64,000 bases of DNA from Clostridium chromiireducens (GTDB taxonomy: Bacteria > Bacillota > Clostridia > Clostridiales > Clostridiaceae): the NCBI RefSeq assembly GCF_002029255.1, contig NZ_MZGT01000012.1:1-64000 (forward strand), written 5' to 3'. Positions 17,474 to 26,250 of the stretch are shown piece after piece; the first letter of the stretch is position 1; the number at the start of each line of letters is the position of its first letter. A program made the position numbers and the translations under genes. The notes beneath the pieces were generated by a model. It was given only the letters and a program-made list of their open reading frames with translations. It did no database searches and had not been told where the DNA came from.

Positions 17474-19318
17474 CTATTTATCCTTTTTAAGTTTCATTAC
17501 AATTACCAAAATTTCGGCAACTGCTTGATATAAGTCTTGTGGTATGTCTTCATCAATTTCTACCCTATCATACATTAACCTTGCAAGAGGTTTATTTTCA
17601 ATCACAGGAACATCATTTTCTTTTGCAATACTTTTTATTTTAAGAGCAACATAATCGGCTCCTTTAGCGACAACTTTTGGAGCTTCCATATTGGTCCCTT
17701 CTTCATATTTTATAGCTATTGCTAAATGGGTTGGATTTGTTATAACAACTGTAGCATCTGCTACAGATTTCATCATTCTTTTCATCCCCATTTCTCTTTG
17801 TTTCTGCTTTATTTTTCCTTTTAATTGTGGATCTCCTTCTGATTGTTTATATTCATCCTTAATTTCCTGTTTTGTCATCCTCATATCTTTATTATGCATT
17901 CTAATTTGAATGAAATAATCTGTTGCAGCAATAATTACAAGAACTATACATATTTGCTTAAAAATTCCTACCACTAAATTTTTTACTTCATTACTCAATG
18001 AAGGTAAATATAGATTAGAAATACCTAAAATATTTTGATAATTAGATGAAATATAGTTATATGCTATTACCGATACAATCGTTATTACCGTTAAGTTTTT
18101 CAGTAAGTCTACTACGCTTCTCTTTGAAAGCATATTTTTCATTCCAGATATAGGGTTCAACTTTCCAAATGACGGCTTTAAAGGCTCTTTTGTTATCAAA
18201 AATCCTGTCTGAAGCAAACTAGCAGCAATTCCACCAATCATTATAGGAATGGCAAAAGGAAAAAGGTAACTTGCTATTTTTATGAGAACTGTAATTACTA
18301 AATATGAAACCGTTGCTTGATTGAACTCAGTTAACATAGGTAATGATAGAAAATAAATAATTATATCTTTAAAACCATTAGTTAACATTCCCCAAAGTGA
18401 GCTAATAAGCAATGTACAAACTACCATTGTAATAGCAACTGATACATCTTTACTTCTTGCTATTTGTCCCTTATTTCTGGAATCTGATTTTTTCTTAGGA
18501 GTGGCTTCTTCTGTTTTATCATCACCTGCAAAAATTAATGCTACAGGAACTGCCGGTACTAAGTTTATTATTTCCCGGAAAATGTTCGGCAAATTATATA
18601 TAGCAGTTCCGACTAATTTTAAAATTAATGGCATTAATATAATATATGTAATAAGTCCTAGTAAATTTTTAATAGGTACGCCAAAAATCATAATTGGAAT
18701 TGTTGGTACTGTCCTCGAAATTAATCCCAAACATACATCGGTTATAACTATTATCAATACTAATGGTATAGCTATTTTTATCCCTAAAGCAAAAAAGTTA
18801 AAAATATTTTGCATAACACCCATTAATGTCTCTTGATATACTATAGTCTTACCTATTGGTACCACATTTGTACTTTCTACCAACATATTTATAACCACAT
18901 GGTGGCCATCTACAATAAAAAAGAATGCAAGTGAAATAAAATATGATAGATTTCCTAATAATGTGGATGATGTATGAGTTGCCGGATCCAGTATGGATAT
19001 CATAGAAAATCCTGCATGAATATCCATCCATTCACCTGCTAGTTTTACTATCTGAAAAACTAAATTAGTTATGTAACCTAATATCAATCCAGTCATTATT
19101 TCGCTTACTGCATAAAAAGCTAACAAATAACCACTGTTCATAGCATTCAATGTTGAATAATCTATTCCTGACATAATTCCGAAAGATAATATAAGAGAAA
19201 ATGCCCCCTGCATTATTTGAGGCGTTCCAGCTGGAAAAAATATTTCAACTGCTATAAAATATGAAGTTATTCTTAAAAAAATTAAGAATAATGCAAGAAA
19301 GTAGGCTACATCTACCAT
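17474..19318 (-). CDS. fliR-flhB: Fused FliR-FlhB export apparatus protein
   Basis: One 614-residue chain joins two proteins that are separate in most bacteria. Residues 1-255 are FliR: about six membrane helices, with the signature MIFGVPIKNLLG. Residues from about 262 are FlhB: EEATPKKKSDSRNKGQIARS is the FlhB N-terminus, then four membrane helices. NPTH at 528-531 is the autocleavage site of the substrate-specificity switch. Both halves look intact. Such fusions are known in clostridia. The 5' gene fliQ and 3' gene flhA keep the standard order, so the fusion arose in place. Confidence 0.95.
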   Translation of the reverse strand: MVDVAYFLALFLIFLRITSYFIAVEIFFPAGTPQIMQGAFSLILSFGIMSGIDYSTLNAMNSGYLLAFYAVSEIMTGLILGYITNLVFQIVKLAGEWMDIHAGFSMISILDPATHTSSTLLGNLSYFISLAFFFIVDGHHVVINMLVESTNVVPIGKTIVYQETLMGVMQNIFNFFALGIKIAIPLVLIIVITDVCLGLISRTVPTIPIMIFGVPIKNLLGLITYIILMPLILKLVGTAIYNLPNIFREIINLVPAVPVALIFAGDDKTEEATPKKKSDSRNKGQIARSKDVSVAITMVVCTLLISSLWGMLTNGFKDIIIYFLSLPMLTEFNQATVSYLVITVLIKIASYLFPFAIPIMIGGIAASLLQTGFLITKEPLKPSFGKLNPISGMKNMLSKRSVVDLLKNLTVITIVSVIAYNYISSNYQNILGISNLYLPSLSNEVKNLVVGIFKQICIVLVIIAATDYFIQIRMHNKDMRMTKQEIKDEYKQSEGDPQLKGKIKQKQREMGMKRMMKSVADATVVITNPTHLAIAIKYEEGTNMEAPKVVAKGADYVALKIKSIAKENDVPVIENKPLARLMYDRVEIDEDIPQDLYQAVAEILVIVMKLKKDK

Positions 19319-19332
19319 AGCTCCTTACCTCC

Positions 19333-19602
19333 TTATGTAACAACTTTTGAGATTAAATCAAATATTCTATTAGTAAACGACATAATTGTTTCTAACATCC
19401 AACTTCCTAAAAATATTCCTACAACCGCAGCTGCTATCAATTTTGGAACAAAAGTTAGTGTCTGCTCCTGAATTTGAGTAGTTGCTTGTAGAATACTTAT
19501 AACTAAACCTAGTACAAGAACTACTATTAATATTGGCGCTGAAACCTTTGCAGCTGTAACAATCGTATCTTTTACTACCGCATTAAGCATAGTTTGTGTC
19601 AT
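19333..19602 (-). CDS. fliQ: FliQ export gate subunit
   Basis: An 89-residue membrane protein with two hydrophobic helices (residues 18-38 and 50-75), joined by a loop with QATTQIQEQTLTFVPK, which is the conserved FliQ sequence. It forms the core of the export gate with FliP and FliR. GTGAGGTG lies before the ATG, 11 bases after the fliP stop. Confidence 0.95.
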   Translation of the reverse strand: MTQTMLNAVVKDTIVTAAKVSAPILIVVLVLGLVISILQATTQIQEQTLTFVPKLIAAAVVGIFLGSWMLETIMSFTNRIFDLISKVVT

Positions 19603-19613
19603 ACTATTTCACC

Positions 19614-20393
19614 TCACATAAAACTCTGTATCAATGATTTCACCAATAGGTACCATCCATCTACCATTACAAATAATATTAATTTAAACGGCAAAGATAC
19701 CATAGTAGGAGGCAGCATAAACATACCCATTGACATTAAAACACTCGATATAACCATATCTATTACTAAAAATGGCAGGTATATTAAAAACCCTATTTGA
19801 AATGCTGTCTTAAGTTCGCTAATTGCGAAAGCTGGAATTAATGTAGTAAATGAAATATTTTCTTTTGTTAAGTTCTCTTTATCTGCTTTTCCTATTTCAA
19901 CAAATAGTTCTAAATCTTTTTCTCTTGTTTGCTTAAGCATAAAAGTTTTTAAAGGTTTCGAAACTTCTTCAAATGCTTGGTCCTGATTTATTTTATTTTC
20001 TAAATAAGGTTGAATTCCATTTTTATTCATTTCATTGTAAACTGGTGTCATAATAAATAAAGTTAAGAATATAGCCAGTCCAGTTAAAATCTGATTTGGA
20101 ACAGCCTGCTGTACCCCTATTGCACTTTTAAGAAATGAGAATACAACAACTATTCTGGTAAAAGCTGTCATCATTATTACAATTGATGGCAGCAACGCTA
20201 TTATCGTAAAAAATATTAAGATTCTAATACTACTTACATAATCCTGCGGTGCACCATTATTATCTCCAAGAGAGATATTTAATTGTGGTAAATTTGTACT
20301 ACTTGGAGCAGCATATGCATTTACTGTATGAAACATCATAATTCCTAGAGCCATCATGAGCGTAAATACAATCATTTTCTTATTTTTTTTCAT
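19614..20393 (-). CDS. fliP: FliP export gate subunit
   Basis: A 259-residue membrane protein forming the central export channel. It has a cleavable-looking N-terminal signal (KKNKKMIVFTLMMALGIMMF). FTRIVVVFSFLKSAIG and the nearby QQAVPNQILTGLA are FliP signatures, with GFLIYLPFLVIDMVISSVLMS in the later helices. It overlaps fliO by 14 bases, consistent with coupled translation. Length and motifs are complete. Confidence 0.96.
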   Translation of the reverse strand: MKKNKKMIVFTLMMALGIMMFHTVNAYAAPSSTNLPQLNISLGDNNGAPQDYVSSIRILIFFTIIALLPSIVIMMTAFTRIVVVFSFLKSAIGVQQAVPNQILTGLAIFLTLFIMTPVYNEMNKNGIQPYLENKINQDQAFEEVSKPLKTFMLKQTREKDLELFVEIGKADKENLTKENISFTTLIPAFAISELKTAFQIGFLIYLPFLVIDMVISSVLMSMGMFMLPPTMVSLPFKLILFVMVDGWYLLVKSLIQSFM

Positions 20394-20781
20394 GCTTCTC
20401 TCCCTTTGATTTTATATTCTTCACTATCTTAAAAAACTTTTTTTCTGATTTTATTAATAAGTCCTTATAATAATTTGTAATTTCTTCTGCTGCTTTTTTC
20501 TTATCTTGTTCAATTATAGACATTTCTTCTTTTGATAGTTCCGACAGTTTTTCCATATGTCCTGCACTACTAGTCATTACATATCCTTGTTCCCCTATTT
20601 TAACTATTAATATGGCATTTTCTTTAGTTATTTGCACTCTCTCAATAACCTTAATATATTTATTATTGTTAATTACATTAAATTTTGATCCCATTAACCT
20701 AAAACTTAAAAACATTAATCCTATTGTAACTCCTAGTGCAAATATGAGCTGCATAATCATTCCAAAAAATCCAAAATCCAT
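20380..20781 (-). CDS. fliO: FliO/FliZ-type export assembly protein
   Basis: A 133-residue protein with a single N-terminal membrane helix (about 5-27). A small soluble domain follows with IKVIERVQITKENAILIVKIG, the pattern of FliO. A basic C-terminal tail ends in SKGEKHEKK. FliO helps FliP assemble. The gene stands directly before fliP, the standard place. Sequence conservation in this family is weak, so the call rests on the fold pattern plus position. Confidence 0.88.
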   Translation of the reverse strand: MDFGFFGMIMQLIFALGVTIGLMFLSFRLMGSKFNVINNNKYIKVIERVQITKENAILIVKIGEQGYVMTSSAGHMEKLSELSKEEMSIIEQDKKKAAEEITNYYKDLLIKSEKKFFKIVKNIKSKGEKHEKK

Positions 20782-20790
20782 TTTTCTTAC

Positions 20791-21276
20791 CTACTGTACT
20801 ATCATGCTTTTAAATCTTACATCAGTAATTTTGCCCTTAGTTAAATCCTTATTAATAGCATCAATTAATTGCTTCTTTATAGCATCTCTATTAACAACAT
20901 TATTTAAATAATCTGCTTTCTGACTTTTAAAGAAAAATATAATATCATCTCTAACAACAACTTGATTAGCTGTTAGCTCTTCAAGAAGTTTGGTCTTGCT
21001 CTTATCATAGCCTATAGATATCTCTCCTTTAAAATATCTTTTTCCACCTTCATCAGCTAGATTAACAGTGAACTCTTGTAAATCTATATATGCATTTTCA
21101 ACTACCACTTCTTGAGCCTCTACTGTATTTTTAGTTTTCATAAATAAATATACTCCGCCAAAAGTTGCTGCTCCAAGCACTAATAATCCTAATATAAATA
21201 GGACTATCATAGATCCTTTACCACCTTTGCCTGAATTCTCACCTTTTTCCTTATTTTTCCCTTTTCCAAATGCCAT
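20791..21276 (-). CDS. fliL: FliL, stator-associated basal body protein
   Basis: A single-pass membrane protein near the motor stator. After a short basic N-terminus (FGKGKNKEKG) comes one membrane helix (MIVLFILGLLVLGAATFGGV). An extracytoplasmic domain follows with the end DVRFKSMIVQ, resembling the FliL C-terminus (VYFTDFVVQ type). I chose the ATG at 21276, which follows AAGGAGTG; a GTG nine bases earlier is inside the ribosome site. No mot genes are in the window, so the stator partner is encoded elsewhere. Confidence 0.9.
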   Translation of the reverse strand: MAFGKGKNKEKGENSGKGGKGSMIVLFILGLLVLGAATFGGVYLFMKTKNTVEAQEVVVENAYIDLQEFTVNLADEGGKRYFKGEISIGYDKSKTKLLEELTANQVVVRDDIIFFFKSQKADYLNNVVNRDAIKKQLIDAINKDLTKGKITDVRFKSMIVQ

Positions 21277-21366
21277 TGCTATCACTCCTTATTACTTGCA
21301 ACAATTAAAATATCGATTTTTATATTTTGGGTTCAATTTAGATATTAACGATTAATTATAATTTAT

Positions 21367-21558
21367 CTAAATTTTGTATGTAAATATCTTATTCTTATAT
21401 TCTATAACTAATCTCCTTACCTCTTCTATACTTTCTAAAACTATATATTTTCTTCCATTAACCAAAGTAATTATGGTTTCAGGCACTTCTTCTATTTTTT
21501 CTATATGATCTGCATTTAAAATAAAGTGCTCATGGTTCATCCCTGTTACATCTATCAT
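21367..21558 (-). CDS. flbD: FlbD family small protein
   Basis: A 63-residue protein typically encoded between the hook and fliL/mot genes in Gram-positive and spirochaete flagellar operons. The signature is N-terminal (IDVTGMNHEHFILNADHIEKIEEVPETI): Asn-His-Glu then LNADHIE, with the later LVNGRKYIV. The family's function is not established. AAGGGGTG lies before the ATG. It is separated from flgE by about 230 bases of non-coding DNA with two inverted repeats, unusual within this otherwise tight operon. Confidence 0.9.
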   Translation of the reverse strand: MIDVTGMNHEHFILNADHIEKIEEVPETIITLVNGRKYIVLESIEEVRRLVIEYKNKIFTYKI

Positions 21559-21578
21559 AAACTCTCACCCCTTTAAAA

Positions 21579-21698
21579 TAATGTACAATTCACAATACAT
21601 AATATAATAATATTATATATGCTTAATTTTTGAAAGATTTAATTATTTGAAAATAATACAACAATTATCTAATTATACATTGTGTATTGTGCATTACA
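21579..21698. repeat. Inverted repeat between flgE and flbD
   Basis: A GTACAATTCACAATACATAAT segment (21579-21603) and its imperfect inverse ATTATACATTGTGTATTG (21672-21698) flank about 70 AT-rich bases. Such CACAATACA-type repeats look like decayed small mobile elements. They lie inside the operon and are presumably transcribed. Confidence 0.5.
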
Positions 21699-21730
21699 AA
21701 AACTATAATTGTATATTTTGCTACTAATGA

Positions 21731-21760
21731 GTGTAAGTTGAGATTCCCCTCAACTTACAC
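21731..21760. terminator. 12-base perfect stem-loop after flgE (processing or weak terminator site)
   Basis: GTGTAAGTTGAG and CTCAACTTACAC form a perfect stem around a six-base loop, 28 bases after the flgE stop. No T run follows on either strand, so full termination is doubtful. An RNA-stabilising or processing role after the abundant hook gene is possible. Confidence 0.4.
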
Positions 21761-21787
21761 ATCATTGTAATTATTTAATATTTTAAA

Positions 21788-22834
21788 CTATCTCATTAAT
21801 CCTGTAATTGTTTGAAGAATTTCATCACCAGTAGTTACCATCTTTGATGCAGCTTGGAAACTTCTAGTTGCTGTAATCATATCTGTAAATTGTTCTGTTA
21901 AATCAACATTTGAACCTTCAAGAGCGCCTTGTATAAAATCTCCAAAACCGTTACTGTTATCAGTAGTAGTTGTTGATGTACTGTTTGCGTCTAGTTTTCC
22001 AGTTTTAATTAGTTCTGTTCCTGAATTAGCGGATTTTTGAAGTAAGTTTCCCCCTACAGAAGTCAATCCTTCTGGATTCTTAAAATTAGCTAAGGCCATT
22101 TGTCCAATGGCACTTCTACTACCATCTCCAAGAATAACTGTAATAACACCATCCTTACCTATTTCAAATGTCTTAACTGTTTTACCATTTGCACCAGTCG
22201 AATCATAAACCGTATCAGGAACTTTTAATGGTTGTAATTTCCCTGCTACTGCTGATACAACAGATTTTTTTGAAGTAGGATCTACCTTGTCGGCATCAAC
22301 AAACAAAATCTTTCCACTAGGATCGATACTATTAGTAGTTCCATCGGTCATTACATACCCCATAATTCTACGGCCATCAGAAGTCAGTAGATTACCTTCG
22401 TGATCTAAAGTTAAATTTCCATCCCTTGTGTATAGAATATCCATATCTCCTGTGCCTAATGCATTTGTAGTAGTATCTACTGTTGTTCCTCCATTGCTGC
22501 TATAATCTACAACTCCTGATCCAGTAATTAAATATCCATCTCCATCTATACATACATCTAATGATCTTCCAGTTGATAATGCATTTCCTTGTCCCATAAC
22601 TTTATTTATACTTGCTAATTGTGCACCAAGTCCTACTTGTTTAGCATTTGTACCACCTTTTGTTGATGTAGGTGAAGTTGCTTCCCCTGCATTTTGATAC
22701 AACATATCCTTAAACCTCGCACTTGAAGCTTTAAATGATGTTGTACCTACGTTTGCTATATTATTACCAATAACATCCAACTTTGTTTGATTAACCTTCA
22801 TCCCGCTTATTCCAGCATACATACATCTTAACAT
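21788..22834 (-). CDS. flgE: Flagellar hook protein FlgE
   Basis: The hook subunit, exported before the rod-to-filament switch. The N-terminus MLRCMYAGISGMKVNQTKL and NNIANVGTTSFKASSARFKDM is the FlgE form of the rod/hook signature. The middle has GYLITG and ILYTRDGNLTLDHEGNLLT. The C-terminus ends in FIQGALEGSNVDLTEQFTDM and the coiled heptads. I start it at 22834, with GGGAGG eight bases upstream, instead of the GTG at 22849 inside that site. The 348 residues are short for a hook protein (about 400 in Salmonella) but the core is complete. It follows flgD and the TIGR02530 gene, as expected. Confidence 0.93.
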   Translation of the reverse strand: MLRCMYAGISGMKVNQTKLDVIGNNIANVGTTSFKASSARFKDMLYQNAGEATSPTSTKGGTNAKQVGLGAQLASINKVMGQGNALSTGRSLDVCIDGDGYLITGSGVVDYSSNGGTTVDTTTNALGTGDMDILYTRDGNLTLDHEGNLLTSDGRRIMGYVMTDGTTNSIDPSGKILFVDADKVDPTSKKSVVSAVAGKLQPLKVPDTVYDSTGANGKTVKTFEIGKDGVITVILGDGSRSAIGQMALANFKNPEGLTSVGGNLLQKSANSGTELIKTGKLDANSTSTTTTDNSNGFGDFIQGALEGSNVDLTEQFTDMITATRSFQAASKMVTTGDEILQTITGLMR

Positions 22835-22913
22835 AAACGTACCTCCCAATCATATTTTTTATTTTACTTGTTTCTATCGTTCAACAAGTTGAGGCTTCCT
22901 TTTAAGGTCCAGC

Positions 22914-23309
22914 CTATAAAATCACTACACTATCTACATTTGTAAATATATTATCTTTTGCTCTATCCTTTTCAACAGCTGTTATTAAAGTTTTGTTTTC
23001 AACACTAGCAATTAATGCCACATCCTTATATAACATAACTGTATTTTTTGAATTTTTATCCTTTGCTATCTCAAAACCCTTTTCAATTTGTTTCATATCT
23101 TCTTCTGTAAAATTAATTTCATTCAATCGTGAAGCAGCATGTTTTGATACAGTAAATCCTTCACTTTTGCTTTTGATATTATCTAATACATTTCGAAAGC
23201 TTGTCTCTTCTTTGTCAATAATTTTACTATTTCTAGTATCTCGAGGATTAACAATTTGACCAATATTTCCTACAGAGTATGCTTGACCATTAATAATTCT
23301 ATAACTCAT
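22914..23309 (-). CDS. Flagellar operon protein, TIGR02530 family
   Basis: A 131-residue protein of the conserved but poorly characterised family found between flgD and flgE in Firmicutes. Recognisable parts are the N-terminal GQAYSVGN segment, TVSKHAASRLNEINFTEEDM, and the C-terminal ENKTLITAVEKDRAKDNIFT with the terminal DSVVIL. The ATG directly follows the flgD stop TAA, indicating coupled translation. Probably soluble and cytoplasmic. Its role is thought to concern hook assembly but is not shown by the sequence. Confidence 0.9.
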   Translation of the reverse strand: MSYRIINGQAYSVGNIGQIVNPRDTRNSKIIDKEETSFRNVLDNIKSKSEGFTVSKHAASRLNEINFTEEDMKQIEKGFEIAKDKNSKNTVMLYKDVALIASVENKTLITAVEKDRAKDNIFTNVDSVVIL

Positions 23310-24311
23310 TTATACACCTGCTATTTTAGCCAAAGTTGCATTTTCTGCAGCTATATCATCGCTAGTTGTACTTGAAATAGTATTTATAGTCTCATTTGAT
23401 GCATCTGCTTCTGTAGATGTTGCCGTATTGTTTGTAGTACTTGTGGAATCACTTGTAACTGACTCAGTCTCTGTATTTGTAGTAGAATCGCTTGTATTTG
23501 ATCCTGTTTTACTTTCACTTGTTGTCGTAGTATTTAAGCTAACATTCATCTCATCATCAGTTAAATCACCAGCTCTTACTATATCGCCATAGTCATAGGT
23601 TTTAGTTTTCCCAGTTGAATTTCCATCATCATCCAAAACATCAACCTTTATTTTTACTGTTGCACTGCTAACAGTATCAATATAAGCACCTACAACTTTT
23701 CCTTTTATAAGTACAGTCTTATTCTTGTCATCTACTGTTGCTATAACGATATTTTGCTGTTTATCTGCTAAAGCCGAAGCTGCTAAAAAATCCGAATTAA
23801 GAGCTGCTCTGTTATTTGCAGTTGTATTGCTATCTGTTGTTTGTACACTTCCTATTATCTTAGTGACATCTATTTCTTCTTCTTTCCCATTAATTGTCAT
23901 GGTAGCATAAGTCCCGCTAGACTTTTTTGTTATCTTAGTTACATAACCTTCAACATTTGTGCCATCATCATACTTCTCGTTTATTATTGCCTTTTTCCCA
24001 ATCATTTGTTGGTAAGCATAATCTGACATAGTTGTATTTAAATTCTGCATTTGTTCCATCGATGCAAATTGAGCCATCTGTGCCACATATGCACTTGAAT
24101 CTTGATTTTGAGTCGGATCTAAGTTGCTAAGCTGAGCTGAAAGAATCTTTAAAAATGCGTTCTTATCAAAAGTAGTAGTTGATTTTGTAATAAGAGTTCC
24201 TCTATCTGTTGTTGATTGTCCCACAGCTTGTGCTGCTTTAGAATTTTTAGCATTTGTTACAGCATCAGCCCCACTAATATAATTATGATTCATTTCTGTT
24301 CCTATAGACAT
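23310..24311 (-). CDS. flgD: Hook-capping protein FlgD with a long Ser/Thr-rich tail
   Basis: FlgD scaffolds hook polymerisation and then leaves. The N-terminal domain contains KNAFLKILSAQLSNLDPTQN then YVAQMAQFASMEQMQNL, the diagnostic FlgD block. GKKAIINE and a beta-rich region follow. From about residue 255 the protein becomes a Ser/Thr/Asn-rich tail of about 75 residues (SESKTGSNTSDSTTNTETES) with no recognisable fold. That makes it 333 residues, clearly longer than the usual 140-230. I start it at 24311 because TTAGGAGG lies eight bases upstream. Confidence 0.92.
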   Translation of the reverse strand: MSIGTEMNHNYISGADAVTNAKNSKAAQAVGQSTTDRGTLITKSTTTFDKNAFLKILSAQLSNLDPTQNQDSSAYVAQMAQFASMEQMQNLNTTMSDYAYQQMIGKKAIINEKYDDGTNVEGYVTKITKKSSGTYATMTINGKEEEIDVTKIIGSVQTTDSNTTANNRAALNSDFLAASALADKQQNIVIATVDDKNKTVLIKGKVVGAYIDTVSSATVKIKVDVLDDDGNSTGKTKTYDYGDIVRAGDLTDDEMNVSLNTTTTSESKTGSNTSDSTTNTETESVTSDSTSTTNNTATSTEADASNETINTISSTTSDDIAAENATLAKIAGV

Positions 24312-24323
24312 AAGTTTCACCTC

Positions 24324-25661
24324 CTAAGCAAATAAGTCTAAATTGCTATCATTGAATACATCACTGGATTCTAGTTCACTCTCAACACCTATATTTTCAT
24401 TGGATATAACATTGTTGCTTCTACTATCAGCTCCTTCTCTATTGTCAGAAAACTGTCTATCAAAGCTCTGTCCTCTATAGAATGTTGTATCATCTTGATA
24501 AAGCTCAATATTAACATCCGATATTTTTAGATTTTGCTCACCTAATTGTTTTTTGATATCTGACAAATTCTGCGAAAGTAAATCGGCTGTTTCTTTTGAA
24601 TTTACCTTGAAATTAGCTTTCATCAGCCCATCTTCTTGAACTAATTTAATTGTTATCTCACCTAGATTGCCCGGATTAATTTTAACTGTCAATTCTTTAA
24701 GTGAGTTATTACTCATAAATTTGACATCCCTAATTAAATCATCTGTTAATGTAGCTTGATTAACTGTAAGTCCTCTAACATTGTTTACTCCCTGATTCTG
24801 AATAGCTGAAGTTCGTGTTCCAAATAAATTTATTTTATTCAATGAATCATCTTTATTGTCACCAACTAAAGAATTTAAAAACTTCTCCTCTTTTGAGATT
24901 CCATTACTATTTCCCTTTGAAGTTTCAGAATTATTACTATTAGTTGAACTTTCACTATTTTCTTGTGAGTAATTCTTACCTAACACATCTTCAAGATTTA
25001 ATATTTTGTTATCTTTGTTTTCTCTACCATCTAATATATTAGATATTTCGGACATTAAACTTTTAATACCTTTTGTAGAATTTATATCACTATCTCCAAG
25101 CTTAGCGCTTAAATTACCTAAAATCTTCTCAATAGTTTTTAGTGAATTAACATCTAACTTATCTTTCACCGAATCATCTTTTAATAGTTCCATTATCTTT
25201 TCCATGATATTGCTCGTACCATTCGATGATTTATTATCAATACTTCCAATTAAAGCTTTCAAATCATTAGTATTAATATTTTCGTTTAATTTTAAATCTT
25301 CTTTCTTAATACCTAATCTAGTAAGTAAATTCAACAATTCTGTTAATATGTCACTTGCATTTTCCTTAGATGATGATTGACTTTCCTTTTCTAATTCCTC
25401 GAGCTTTTCCTTATCATCACCAACCTTGTTGGTATTAGTATCATTAACCTGACTTATTGATTCCTTATTATTAGAATTATCTATTTTTTTATTATGTTCT
25501 TGCTGATTAGATCTTGAATTTAATACTTTTTTAAAATCGTTACTCGAATGAATATCTTTTTTACTATCGATTTTATGAAATTCTGATATAGACTTATTAT
25601 TTGAACTTGTATCTAATGATTTTAATAAATTATCAGCACTACTTTTTGTATTTACAATCAT
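24324..25661 (-). CDS. fliK: Flagellar hook-length control protein FliK
   Basis: A molecular ruler that measures the hook and triggers the FlhB specificity switch. The first 330 residues are polar, Asn/Ser/Lys-rich and probably extended. The conserved C-terminal domain is at about 335-405: LKELTVKINPGNLGEITIKL then KANFKVNSKETADLLSQNL and LKISDVNIEL. The start at 25661 follows GAAAGGAGG. The length of 445 residues is normal for FliK. It lies between fliJ and flgD, the standard position. Confidence 0.93.
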   Translation of the reverse strand: MIVNTKSSADNLLKSLDTSSNNKSISEFHKIDSKKDIHSSNDFKKVLNSRSNQQEHNKKIDNSNNKESISQVNDTNTNKVGDDKEKLEELEKESQSSSKENASDILTELLNLLTRLGIKKEDLKLNENINTNDLKALIGSIDNKSSNGTSNIMEKIMELLKDDSVKDKLDVNSLKTIEKILGNLSAKLGDSDINSTKGIKSLMSEISNILDGRENKDNKILNLEDVLGKNYSQENSESSTNSNNSETSKGNSNGISKEEKFLNSLVGDNKDDSLNKINLFGTRTSAIQNQGVNNVRGLTVNQATLTDDLIRDVKFMSNNSLKELTVKINPGNLGEITIKLVQEDGLMKANFKVNSKETADLLSQNLSDIKKQLGEQNLKISDVNIELYQDDTTFYRGQSFDRQFSDNREGADSRSNNVISNENIGVESELESSDVFNDSNLDLFA

Positions 25662-25723
25662 TATTTTCACCTCCTTTCACATACTATAACTATAAAAAAT
25701 TTAATTATATATTCTTTAATTTT

Positions 25724-26161
25724 TTACATCTTTTGATTTCTTACATATGCATAAAGAGCTAATTCATCTAGATTTATTTGCTCTAGTCTATCTTGCTCCT
25801 TAATATATTCAGAATACTTTTTTTCTTTTAGCGTTTGTACAGTTTTTCTTTCCATTTGTTTTGCTGTTAAATCTTTTCTTCTTTGGTCAACTTCTTGATT
25901 TTTAATAACTAAATCCTTCTCAGCCGTTTTAATTCCATTTTGAACACCTTGAATATAATACCTTTTTAGTTTTTGGTACACTACATCCTCATTAGGTGTT
26001 ATCCCCTTATACTTATTATAACTTGAGTTAAGTTCCTCTAGCTTTTCTTCTACCTTCTTTTTTTCTCTCTGACTTTCAGTAAATAATCTCTTGCTTTCTT
26101 CTTCATTAGTGACTCTCATTTCAAGAAGTTTTTCTAATCCAAATTTGAATCTTTCAGCCAA
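25724..26161 (-). CDS. fliJ: FliJ export chaperone / ATPase stalk protein, TTG start
   Basis: A coiled-coil protein that inserts in the FliI ring and links it to FlhA. The N-terminus AERFKFGLEKLLEMR is the FliJ pattern and the rest is heptad-rich coiled coil with no membrane segment. A TTG at 26161 fits best: GGGAGG lies eight bases before it and the protein then begins near the FliJ consensus. A longer frame from another TTG at 26182 would place the ribosome site inside the gene. The 145 residues are normal. Confidence 0.9.
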   Translation of the reverse strand: MAERFKFGLEKLLEMRVTNEEESKRLFTESQREKKKVEEKLEELNSSYNKYKGITPNEDVVYQKLKRYYIQGVQNGIKTAEKDLVIKNQEVDQRRKDLTAKQMERKTVQTLKEKKYSEYIKEQDRLEQINLDELALYAYVRNQKM

Positions 26162-26214
26162 AACTAAACCTCCCTTTGCCAATTTTCACTATTAAGATAC
26201 TTGTAATTATAATT

Positions 26215-26241
26215 AGTTTTAGCTGTTTACTAGCTAAAACT
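26215..26241. other. 10-base stem-loop between fliI and fliJ
   Basis: AGTTTTAGCT and AGCTAAAACT form a perfect stem with a seven-base loop in the short gap between fliI and fliJ. There is no T run after it in the direction of transcription, so it is more likely an RNA-processing or stability element than a terminator. Confidence 0.4.
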
Positions 26242-26250
26242 CTATAATTT

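Noticed and set aside
18849..19031. 60-codon minus-strand frame inside fliR-flhB
   Set aside because: Out of frame with a strongly conserved gene on the same strand; no ribosome site.
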